NCBI GenBank assembly: GCA_963576475.1
Contig: OY754981.1
Coordinates: 32,216,132 to 32,280,131, forward strand
Reading direction: 5' to 3'
DNA: 64,000 bases
Origin: Molanna angustata
Taxonomy: Eukaryota > Arthropoda > Insecta > Trichoptera > Molannidae
Both the position numbers and the translations under genes were made by a program. Shown here in pieces: positions 29,546-41,900 of this stretch; positions within the stretch are counted from its first letter, which is position 1, and every line of letters begins with the position of its first letter. The notes under the pieces were generated by a model, which made no database searches, was not told where the DNA came from, and worked only from the letters and a program-made list of their open reading frames with translations.

Positions 29546-29824
29546 TTTGACCAGCATCGTACGTCGACGTACGATCAAATTCGTATCAAAAATCGGAGAA
29601 AGCCGTATCTAGTGCGCGCACTCGACCAGTATCGTACGTATACGTACGATGCGAATTCGTATCCAATGTGAGCGAGCCAGTGCGCGCACTCGATTCGTAC
29701 GACCAGCATCGTACGGGCCCTTAATGTACCTATACTATTTTCTCTGCAGAAATGTTATTTTAACTACATACCCCTTGATATACACATAAATAAATAATAT
29801 TTTATTAGATACATCAATTGTATG

Positions 29825-30215
29825 TTAATTACTTTATCATAATGAAATGATGAGTAATTAATAACTGACCATATCAGTAAGTTTATAAAGCAAGTACATA
29901 TCAGTTTATAAAGCTAGTACGAAATCAGTTTATAAAATCAATAGGATGTTTGATGTTTATTACTATATAATCATAATGAAATTATGAGTAATTAATTACT
30001 GACAAAATCAGTTTATAAAGCAAGTGCGATATCAGTTTTTAAAATCAATAGTATGTTTATTTATTTACAATCATAATGAAATTACGCGTAAATAATAACT
30101 GACTAAATCAGTTTACAAAGCAAGTACAAATCAGTTTATATAATCAATTGGATGCTTATTACTTTACAATCATAATAAAATGATGATAAATTAGTAACAG
30201 ACGAAATCAGTTTAT
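29825..30215 (+). repeat. Degenerate tandem repeat of about 100 bp, four units
   Basis: CATAATGAAAT followed by TAATTAATAACTGAC and CAGTTTATAAAGCAAG recurs at about 29839, 29972, 30073 and 30171 with substitutions and length changes. Confidence 0.7.
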
Positions 30216-30362
30216 AAGGCATACTAGAAATAAAATTAGTAGAGTTGAAAATATAATGAAGATAATAATGAGTAGATGGTAAATAAATTATGAATATGTG
30301 GCAATCGATTCTTTCACAACCTGATGGTATTTCAATATACCTACATATTATTAAGTACCAAA

Positions 30363-30535
30363 AATGCATACAAACATACCATCACGGCATATCCCACAAT
30401 ATGGGGTAGCCAGCGACAGAGGTGTCATATTACCTTATAAAAGGAAGCACGGCACATGCGTGCATACCCTCACACTAGTCTCATCTCACCTAAAAAGGCA
30501 CTGCCATTCAGAATGGGTGGTGAACCTCATAACTG
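30363..30535 (+). repeat. Dispersed repeat (GGGTAGCCAGCGACA family)
   Basis: It shares ACACTAGTCTCATCTCACCT, AAAAAGGCACT and CATTCAGAATGGGTGGTGA with 41061-41245 (reverse) and in part with 6755-6860. No coding frame survives; it may be a LINE 3' region. Confidence 0.5.
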
Positions 30536-32788
30536 AACTTTGTGAGATGTTATTTTGACTGCTTTCTTCTCGATTACCCGCATCTTACGAGACATCCAAA
30601 AACAACGATAATAGAAGCACAACATTTGGTTTTACTCCTAATTATGCTATTTGTCTTGCAGCGAAGTTATACACAATGCGTTACAGCAAGATCATGCATG
30701 AGTACAAGATTGAACTCAATATTCAATAACTATATCATAATACTTACATAAATACAATTTATTCTGAACGATATTTAGTATATAAATATAGTGAATACAG
30801 CCTAATTGACTTAATGATGACTCAATAAATATTAGGTCAAATTCACTAAGAACAAGAATATTCATTGCTCCTGTCAATAAGGTATTATTTTTCATAGTAC
30901 ATATTTTTATGCATATCCACGTCAAACACAATTCCTACACAAAACAGGAGATATTTTTTATTGAAGTTTTTACGTGTAAGAAAGATATTTTTTATTAAAT
31001 GAATATGTCCTTATATCCAAATACATCATCAAAAATTTCCTAAATTAAACATAAATGTTTGTGCAGGAGTACGATTGGTACTGTTCTCATAATAATTGTT
31101 GCAAATAAACTCAAAATTTATTATATAATTAATACGATACAAGAATGTGTATATTTGCCGGAAGAAAAACCTGGAAAATTAGGAACCCACGGCCACAGGG
31201 CATTTGTATGTAAACGTTTGTGCGTTCACTAATTTATGTATTCAATTAAATAAATAATACCTATTTAGGCGATTCACAAAAATAACTCGCAATTTTCAGT
31301 ATTCTACAAAAATGTTATGTTAGGTACTTATTCTCCAAGAAACTGTCAAATTAATTAGATAAGAGAAAAATACTTTATTTTGACAATTTTAATATTTGCT
31401 CACATAAAACCAAAGATTTCCACATATAGTACTAGATGGAGTACTCCGTGCAATGAGTGAGTCATGGTATATCGCGCGTTTGACGTCTTGGTTGGCAATA
31501 TATTGAATTTTTACATACATTTCAACTCTTCCTAGATAACTGTTCTCTAAATCTTAATGAAAAAAGTGTTTTTTTCGACAAATAAATCCGAAAACAATTC
31601 ACATAAGTCGTTATTCTCTATAGAAATACGATGTGGTCTACCCACATTGTTGTCAAAAGTTCCGCTGAAAAAATCCTCATTTCGATTCATACAAAATTTA
31701 CTAACTGCGACAACTAGTATATTTAATGAAAATCTATGCATAAAACATACTTTCTTAAAAGCATACCTACTCTGTCTACTTTCAAAAATATGCAAACTTG
31801 TATTGGAATCATTAATTTGCCATTAAAACATCAATAGAAAAAATAGCTCGAACAAAATAGTAATCTTTGATAGGAATTCCCAACTTACAAAAGGGAGAAA
31901 ATCTAGCAAATTTTCTCTGGAATTTTCCGTTATCCAAAGAAAATTTTCCGACCCCATCTCAACCCCGCAGAGCTGTCAGATTATTGATTACCGGCTGAGT
32001 TAGTTTTTTTTTTCAACGTCCACCGAGTATTTACAGTGTAATGCGACAAACTATTGTCATTCACCGAGTATTTACCTTCATAATAATAACAGCAATGTCT
32101 GAAAAAGGATAACATATAAAACAAAACAATAAAGCTTATTAATAATTTCGTTTAAAATTGATAAAATCGAATGGCCGCGTCGATTATGTTATATTTTTAA
32201 AGGTTATGTTCCCATCCGGTGGACGAGAACCAGTTTAATTTACGCGAACGAAGTCCTTATTATAATATTATTATTTCTACTTTATTTTATTTATATTATA
32301 GTTATCAAACATAAAACTATATAAATCGTTATTGGAACAAGCAGAGTTTTTTTGTCGTTGCGATATTTTTGTTGAACGTGCAGTTTTCCTAAATTAAATA
32401 CCTAGATATTTATGCACACAATGCAGTTTTGACGTCTAGCGATTACGATTGCACCACTTGTTTCCTGTTAAAGAAACCTATTTATATTTGGGCAAATCGA
32501 CATTGTATGTATTTTCATCTTTATTTTCAAAGTGAAACAGACACGCTGTATTAATAAACTGTATTCGTTTATTACTGTGGAGAGTTTAGTGATTTGATGC
32601 GAAGAAATCTGTCAGTAAAAATAATGGTGCTTATGAAAGTGAAAAATTAAAAAAAAGTGTGATAAAAATATTGATGGACAGTTTGAATTGTTTGTTATAA
32701 ATGATAAAAATATATAAAATCATTGTGAAAATGAATGTTTGTTAATAAATAAATTTATTAGTACCTATTAAAAATTAATTTAGTAAAA
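30536..32788. other. Region upstream of the THEM6-like gene
   Basis: No coding exon was recognised. A decayed fragment of the SINE body in reverse lies at about 31030-31085. Any promoter and 5' UTR of the THEM6-like gene must lie near the right end, but I see no decisive core-promoter motif. The frames near 31547-31826 on both strands are weak. Confidence 0.45.
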
Positions 32789-32963
32789 ATGTCCAGTGAA
32801 GGTGGGTGCTGTCCCCCCTGGTGGGTGTTAATTTTGTTATCGTTAGTTTTATTTTTTTATTTATTCTTTGACGTGGCTTACTTCACCCGAATGACATACA
32901 CAATCCTCAAAGCAAGATATTGTAAGCCGAAAATGTGTGTCATGGAAAAGGCTCAAGTGAAAT
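32789..32963 (+). CDS. THEM6: THEM6-like exon 1
   Basis: It encodes 58 residues plus one base, ending at donor GTGAGT. It includes the Cys/Pro-rich start (MSSEGGCCPPWW), the membrane segment and DVAYFTRM. The start is the first ATG of the frame, in context AAAAATGTCC. Confidence 0.9.
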
Positions 32964-35900
32964 GTGAGTATTAAAAATATTTTTGTTTTTAATTAAGTAC
33001 TTGGTACTCAATAACCTGATTTATTTAGGAAAAAATATATTTATAACAATTAACGGTTGACATCTCTCCTGTGGAAGAAAGTCGATACAGTTTGAAACCG
33101 ATCAAATAAAATAATTAAGTCATTAGTGATTCAGTTACATAAAGAACAATAAGATTATTATTTTAAATTTACAGCAGACTCCTCTCTCTTTACATACATT
33201 TCTCCCTTTATTCACGTTCATGCATCGTCTTATACACACTCTTCGGCTATTCTCACTTCTAACATCTTACAAAATTCCAACGTGATGGTGTGTGATCGTG
33301 CCAACTTTTCCTTAGTCGACCTCTAATTATCGTTCCTCTTTTATCAGACTTACATACTTTTTAGTCAGACGGTTCATTTTAATCACTCATTCTATGTGGA
33401 CAAACCACCTTGGAGCATTTATTTTCATCTTACTCACGATGTATCATTTAATCATACTCTCTCTTCTAAAATCCTCATTTCTTATTCTATCATACATCGT
33501 TTTACCACACATTCGTCTTAGTGAACCGCGTTAATTTTACTTTCAGGAGAAGAGAAATGTATTACGAGTAACAAATAGTAAGTAGGCGTGAGAAAGAAAA
33601 CAAAGTTTTGTTGTAAATATTATCTTTTTCGGAAAATACGACTGTTTTGAAAGATATTATCATCATCATCACAGCCCGGTGCGAGTCTTGACATCCTCCA
33701 ACAATCCTCGCCATCTCCCACTATCCTGGCACGTGTTCCTCCAGTCCCTTACACCAACAGCCTCAACATCGCGCTGCACACCATCCAGCCATCGGAACTT
33801 GGGTCTATCAACGTTTCGTCTACTTTGGGGCTTTGTGGGCATGATCCTCTTTGCCACTCTTTCTTTCCACGTACCCTGCCCATCGCAGCCTCCCTATTTT
33901 TATTACCTTTATAATATTGCATGGGCTCATTATAAATACTGTAGATGTTTTTATTTTTATTTTATTTTACACTAGCTGAGAAGCATCACTACGCTCAGCT
34001 TCTAAGCTAGAACTTGCAGCCAGCTTTGGCTTAGTTAAATTTGAAGACCTGACACGAAACTAGTAGGTACCTATTTAAATATTTTTTTAATCTTATATTT
34101 TTAAACTGTATTATCCAACTGTCGATTCGTTGATGAGAATTCAATTCTCTGAATGAATCGACAGTATTAAGCCAAGATGCGTGTACGAAGGGACATTTTG
34201 TATGGCGTAAAGGACTTTTTGCATGTTAAAAACACCAACTTAGAGGCTTCGCAGCATATATGTTCCTATACATGGATTTACTCAGAATTCGGAGTAGAAC
34301 ATTTTATGTGAGTTTTGTGTGTCTGTGTGTGTGTCCGTCTTCCCCTTATAACTTTTGATCCGCTCAATTTACAGAGCCCAAATTTTCAGAATATATAAAT
34401 AGTTATAGGCCTACAAAACTTTTATACTAAGAATTGTGAATTTTTGTTTCAGTCAGGGGTTATCAAATTTTGAATTTTTGGGTTATTTTCCATATTTGGT
34501 TTATCTCAGAAACCATAAAAGTTAGGACGCTGAAAATTGGTATAAGCATAGGCAAATACAAAATCTCAAATGGTTTTTTCAAAAAAAATCCAGGGTTTCT
34601 CAAACATTTTTTATTATGAAAAATATTTTTTTTATGATAAATTTATGAGTACCTATATTTCCTATATTTCCAATTTTTTTATAAATATCGAAAAAAGCCG
34701 AAACACCAAAACTAGATAATTTTATTTTCTATAAAAAATATCAGTATTATAGAAGTACATCTTAATTTTTTTTAACATTTTTTTATAAAAATTGATTTTA
34801 GTGACGACATCGCTTCATACAATTTGTATGGCAGTCGCCTATACACAATATATAAGAAGACTTAATAGTTTGATACTCATAGTAGTTCTATATCTCCAAA
34901 CATACATACAGAACCATCATGCTGTTTTCATATACCGAGTAGGAAAAGAGGACTGACCTCCATACTGTCCTATCTTGACATACATACCAACATGTGTAAA
35001 ATTTTCAATAATTTGGATTTATGGGATTATAGTTTGATTCTTATTCTTCAACTGTACATACTATCGCTATCGACAGTTGGATCTCATGTGTTACATGCAA
35101 CTAGTTTTAAAAAAAATATAGAATAGAATAAATTCTGTTGCATATTGTCTATCTATAAATACTCTTTGTCTATAAACAAAAAAATTACGTCATAGGCCAT
35201 ATATAAATATATTTACGTACCTATTGACAGCTAAATCGGTGAAACAATGTAAAGAAAATCTGACCCACAATGCAAAAGGGAACATTTGTTCAATGTAAAT
35301 TGTTCCCTCTCCCTATGTCGGATTTCATTATTTCGTTCCGGACCATTAGGGGTCTAGTTACGGCGGGCGAGAACGGAGATATCGTAATGTTGGCATGTTG
35401 TAATCACCGTAAGGGTAAATTGGCATAAATCAATTTTGGCTACTGGACGAGCAAAGCAAAAAAAAACATTCTATATTTCTTATTATATTAAATTTAAACA
35501 TTCTTTATTTTGTACTGTTTCAAATGTAATATCATATGAATGTGATATTAAAAGTTTTTTGCTCTTCTGTATAATTGCCGATTTTGACATAGTAGGATTT
35601 CAAACGAATGTAAGGATACGCAAACTGACATGAATATAGCCGCGCACAAACATGCGCAAATTCAGTACGACAATCTTACGAGGTCTACTTTATTTATATA
35701 CATATTTATATTTCATTTATTTTACATTACTTCTCGGGTAACTAACAGGTACTATGTCAAATATTAAACACGCATCCAATAACATGTTGCCACATTCTGG
35801 AGACTTACGATAATAATCGTCTCACAGAGCCAGAATGAAAACACAATTAAAAACTGTGTATCCACCGGGAATCGTACCCGGAACCTTTGAGAAGGACCGG

Positions 35901-38900
35901 AACCAGGGGGGCTACTCATGACACATTCTTAATACGATCTTAGCTTGCCTTAATCTTAAATATGTATAAATCAGTACTCGATCATAATCCAATATTAATC
36001 TTTCTCTAAATTTAACCATGAAAATTTGTTGATATCTACGTTTAGTATGAAATTGTCATGAATTGTTGTGTAAATTTATAGTATTATTTAAAACTTAACT
36101 TCAGAGATTGCTAAAGTCTAAAGCTAATCTTAATTTTACTGTAATAAAGTTCATGAGTAGCCTTGCAGGAAGGACCGAGATCTCGTCATTATGTCGTATT
36201 CTCCAAACTTCGATTATCTGCACAGGTCCGGATGAATGAACAAAATATATTGATAAAATATTGATTAGAGCTACAATCTTAAATGCACCAATGACTTTTG
36301 CCAAAATATGTCTTTATCATGAGGAAAATATACCTAAGCGTCGATTGGTTGAGCTTGTTAGTAACAAAAAAATGCTAAAATCTGTTAAATTGCTCGATAT
36401 TTACTTTTTAAAAAAGAAAAAATAGATAAAACATGACTCTTGTAAGTTTTACTTCTTACATATATACATTCGTTTATATCTCGAAAAACTTTTAAATCAG
36501 TCGAAAAGTTAACACATGCAACAAAATACAAAATACCTAAGGAGTTGTCACGCACGTACAAATTATTTAAATTGATCTCTCACGCTAATATTGCTTCTCT
36601 GGTCTTAAAACATTGGTTAGTTGGGAGAAATTGCCATATGATATTAAACTCGCCACTTGCGTAGAGCGCAAGGAAATTTTTATTATTTCAATATGTATTC
36701 AAAATGTGTACAAAATAATATATGATGATTGTATGAATTTCAACATGATGTGATGAAAATGCATATTTTTTTAAGAAAAATGAATATGCACACACCATCA
36801 TGTAATTTACGTAATGGGGAAGGCAGAAAGTATTGAAAGCCACACACCTCTATCCTAATAAACACTCATTGGTTTGAACTTTGTATACATATCTTCTGGG
36901 TCTTGTTCATGGTCTCGATATTGCAATATGCAATACCTGCAGTCAAGTCTTGATCCTGCAAACCTAACCAAGTCTTATAGTTTTAATCTTCCAAGTATTG
37001 CGACTTTTACTAAAAAACATAGGTACTATTTTTATGTGATCACTTTATGCGCTTGCTCAACGTTCACCAATTATGCCTTCTTATTGAGTTCCCTAATCAA
37101 TGGAATTTTTGAAAGTTCTATATATTTGAATAATGAGTAACAGATCACCTGAAAATGGGACATTATTACTATTGCCATCTATGAAGTAACGATGAAACCT
37201 TTTTTGTAACGCCAATTATTGAGAAATTGATTTATTTGTAAATAATGAAAGCAACAGTCTTTATAAATGAGGTGACGGTGTTGCCGATGACAGGTCGTAA
37301 GCCCTGTAGGTGCCTTGAGTTCTTGGTTATTCTATAATATTCCAACTTCGTTTCTACTGAGATGTTAAAAAGTTTGTGAAAAAATCATCATTTGACTCAC
37401 GACGGAAAAAAATCCAATGTTTGCGTAGGTATATGCAATTAAAACATATTAAATTTAAATAAAGTTTGTTTAAATTATATTCAATCAAAATGCGATTTTA
37501 AAGATCATGTTCAATAAATATAATATGACGTCAGATTGAAGAATGTGACATCACAAAGGAGACAGACGACAATAAAACGATATGGTGTATATTTTCAGCT
37601 TGGTGCTTCCTCAACGACATAGACTCTCTGTTGACGCACATGAACAATGCCAGATACCTGAGGGAGTTGGATTTTGCCAGAGCCGACTTCTACGAGAGGA
37701 CCAAGCTGTGGGCCAGTATCAGGCAGGCGGGGGGCGCTGTCGTGCAGGGCGCCACAACAGTCAGGTACAGGAGATATCTCAAACCGGGGACTGTATTCAC
37801 AATCACCTCTAAGGTATGTGTAATCTTTGTAAAATGTGTATCTTTTACCTTACTTATTTCATTTAATTATTTCAAAAGGCAAATATAGTCACGTGTGGGT
37901 GCGCAGGAGACAAATTTGGGTTTCTAGCTTGGGTTAGTTTGATCCCGTGTGTGCGCAAACCATCTCCTCCAATGCGAAAAATTTCTAGAACTTTGGCGAT
38001 AGGTAAACATTCTTATTATTCTGCAATGTATGTGTAATGATGCTGCGCAAATGATGAGTTTAATTTTTGGGTGGATTTATTTATATTTGTTTCTGGTACG
38101 GTTTTCTGTTGTAAACAAGTGTCATTCAGGTTCTTATAGTATCTGCCATATATTGCAGTTTTCTTAAAAATGTCGTAAAATCTTGGTACTATAAATTCTT
38201 AAAAAATTAAATAGTTAGGGTAATCTTTTGATCTCTTCAATATTATTTTAATGATAAGTTATTGTACTATTTCTATAGGAGTTCAATGTGTAACATAAGA
38301 AATCCCCCACGCCACCACAGAGTATTATTATTATTTTTTTTTTATTTTTGATATCCAACAGTATAGTAGAATATAATAACACGTATGAGATTAAGAACAA
38401 TGGAAATAACAGTAAATGATAGACTATGGTACATGATAACAGGACATCATACCAAGTGATTGTTAAAGTTTTACATATCTTTTTAACAAATGAGAAAAAT
38501 AAAATTAAAGGATCATGGAACATACAAGGAACAGTACAATGAAGATTATATTATAGGATCATAACATGGGATTCTAACGTACTTAAGGCTTAACGTAAAA
38601 GGTATTTTTTTTTTATTTATTAAACAAATTTCGGTACATAGTATAATATAAATAGAAACAAAAAAAACATACACACATATTACACAGATCATATTACACA
38701 TTACACCAAAAATCCCACAAGGCTTAGCCTGTATGTGGGTATACCTAAATAAAATTTACAAAGGAAGATGTTGGTTGCGCGTTACAATTAAACAGTTTAA
38801 CAGGTATTGTAGAATTGATTGTATTAATCCGTAATATAATAATTACATTTCCAAAAATATATGAATATGTTTTTTGATTCTTATTACCATTTCCTTGACC

Positions 38901-41900
38901 TGATTTGTTCTTTTTAATTTTTTATCAATTATAATTCTCAGGTATTTAACTTTTTCTATTATATTTAAAACAGAGCAATCATAATATGTACACGTAGATA
39001 AATTATTAGTCAAATCTCCATTATGGATAACTCTTTTGAATTTGTTTGGTTTGTCCCTTGTGTTTATGGAGAATGTATTGACTTGTGTGTTTTCACTATT
39101 TAATGTTAATGTATTCGTATCAAATCAGGTTTTTAATCTATTTATATTAGTATTTATTTTAGCTTCCGCCGAACTTTGTGCACTCACTATAACGATAGAG
39201 TCATCTGCATATGAGATTATTTCACTAACAAATTCCATTTAATTTAATTGAGACTTCTCGTTGCTTGCGTTGGTTGGAGGAGATTATTGCCTTATTTCTT
39301 AATCTTGTCTATAAAATACAACGAAATATTATTAGATTTTCACCAAATATCTAATATATTATTATTATTGGCATGCCAAGCAGGCAGCACACAGCTGATA
39401 TTCTTGAATGACCCACGATGTCACTACAATTATTCGTCTATTCTTAAAAGAGTTGACACTCTCAGCAACAAACAGAAACATATCCACCACTCTGTTACTC
39501 ATGAAGTGTTAATGTGGATTCTGAGAAAATACATTTGCTTTCAAATTCTGGCTATGGCCACGCAAGTGCTCATTTCGATTGTGAGTGTATATATGGGGCA
39601 GTTCAGGACAGTCGTAATGATTGTTCAACACTTTGGATGTCTCAATAATGTCACCCCTCATTCTTCTTTCTTTAAGTGTTGTCAGAACGTTGTCAGTCCC
39701 AAGGCTTTGAACCGCTCCTCATATGTCCAATCTTAAAGACCCGCTCCCAGTTTGGTGAACCTTCGCTATATATTATAAACATTGTTCGAAGCTCATAATA
39801 TCGAGTAAGTCAGTCAGTATGTAGTCGAGTGTGTGTGTCATTTATTGATTTCTTAGAGTTGTGTTGGTTCAGGGTCAAGGTATTGATATTACATCATATT
39901 ACTTTAATTCACATATTAACCATTTTAATTATCTTACCCTTGGTTATTCAATAGGACAAACTACTGTTTTAATATTTTAAATCGATAAAATCAAGATTCA
40001 ACTACGACAAACGGAATATTATGCACATGGAAGAAAATATAAATCTGTTATATACAGTGATATGTAATGAATAGATATGCAATAGAATCAGTGATATTAT
40101 ATATCACTGGTTATATATTAAAAAAAAATATTATAGACCCGATATAATAATTCATCATAAAATTTAAAAAATTACATTTATTTGCGACGTGGCTATTACA
40201 AATTCTAGTAATATTATAAAAACTTTTGATGAAAAAATTAGAAAATACACCGCTTTAGGTAACGAGATTAAAAGACTTTGGCATTCTCGTAAAATAATAT
40301 TACCGTTCATTATTTCAGCCACTGGCTTTATTCCAAAATCATTAATACGTAATTTAGAAATTATAGATTTATCGAAAAACTTAATAATAAAATGAATAAG
40401 AATCGTTAAAAATTTTTTATACGTTAATATTCGGGAATCAGTAGGGTTGTTAGGTAGTATAGAGACCTCCTCAGAGCCTAATCCTTTGATATGTTAAGTA
40501 TCTGGATGGGTGAACTATTCGCAATTGAAAGCTTGATGATGCGTTTGTTGCATTTTATTTTTTTCTTTTAAATAATGTACAATTTACGCATTGATCTGCT
40601 AATCCCTTTGAGGAAGTGTATAATGGTAATAATAATAATTGAGTGTTATTATTTGTAGTGCTTAATTGTTATTAATATCATTAGTAAATCGGCCAGCGCC
40701 GTAAAAAAAATAAAGTTTGATTTCAAAAAGATTATGAATATAAGAGGGGTACCGTTCCGAAGATTTTTGTATTGGTGGCGTTTCTATAAAGATGCAGGAT
40801 GTGGCCTATGTCAACGGTGTGTGAGTGGCGTCCCACATATACTACGTACCTACATACATACGGTGTAGTGTACGCAATATACAGAAACTGCCAGTGCCGT
40901 CCGGTAAAATATTGCTTTTGTAACTACACTGTGAACCTTTGTTTTTATTCCGTAGCATTGTTTAATTTTATTTTTTGCTGTGAGGCACCGGCTTAGAATA
41001 AGTAGTGTTTCAATTATTTTCTGTTATCATCGTTTTCGGGTGTTCAGCAATTTGATTCACCACCTATTCTGAATGTAGTGCTTTTTTAGGTGATATGAGA
41101 CTAGTGTGTGGACTTTGCATTATATTAAGTATGTTGTTTCCTTTTATAAGATAACGCACACCCGCACATGTGTCACTGGCTACCCCGCATTGTGGAATAT
41201 GCTGGGAAGGAATGTATAAATAAATTAAAATTTGATTTTTAATCATGAACTTCCACGATAAAAATATTGAAATTACTAAATGTATTCAGCCAAACGTATT
41301 GACTCTAATCGAGAAACTAAATGTGACAAATAACATACAATACAATAATATCAATTAACAATTACATATATCAAATAACAAACAAAATAATAATATCAAA
41401 TAACAAGTAAAACAGCAATATCAAATGACAAACAAAACAGCAATATCAAATGACAAACAAAACAGTAATATCAAATGACAAACAAAACAGTAATATCAAA
41501 TGACAAACAAAACAGTAATATCAAATGACAAACAAAACAGTAATATCAAATGACAAACAAAACAGTAATATCAAATTACAAACAAAACAGTAATATCAAA
41601 TTACAAAAAATACCAAATAATAGATGGGTGGTGGCAGATCGGTTATTGCGCGGGGTTAGTAATCCAGTGGTCGCGAGTTCGAAACTTGCCACGACCGATT
41701 TCGTTTACCTATAGCACAAACATTACTGCTTTGTTTAGGGAATGTATGAGGATGTATAATATGTATATGTACTTGTTACAAGGACATATCATACTTAAAT
41801 AACAAGCATAACAGTACTTAATAACAAATTAAAAATAAAACAGTAATATCAAATAACAAACAAATAATAACAACAAAACAGTATGTTATCTAAAGTAATA

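Larger units (their letters stand above)
28373..29720. mobile_element. CGTACG-dense element with inverted ends, interrupted
   Basis: The left end GGCCTCGCTCACATTGGAT (28375) matches the complement of ATCCAATGTGAGCGAGCC (near 29664). The left arm contains two direct copies of a module of about 190 bp (GCTCACATTGGATGCGTT at about 28378 and 28573), packed with CGTAC words. The right arm (29560-29720) has the same composition. A SINE tail, a full SINE, a LINE tail and a microsatellite lie between, so later insertions probably split it. No target duplication could be fixed; a TTA next to GGCC hints at a PIF/Harbinger-like origin. Confidence 0.45.

Noticed and set aside
37582..37812. Alternative frame across THEM6-like exon 2
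   Set aside because: The frame giving HMNNARYLRE joins in phase with exons 1 and 3; the alternative has no homology.
39248..39736. 162-codon frame on the plus strand
   Set aside because: The minus strand here carries the CR1-type block with RRMRGDIIET; the plus frame is its shadow.
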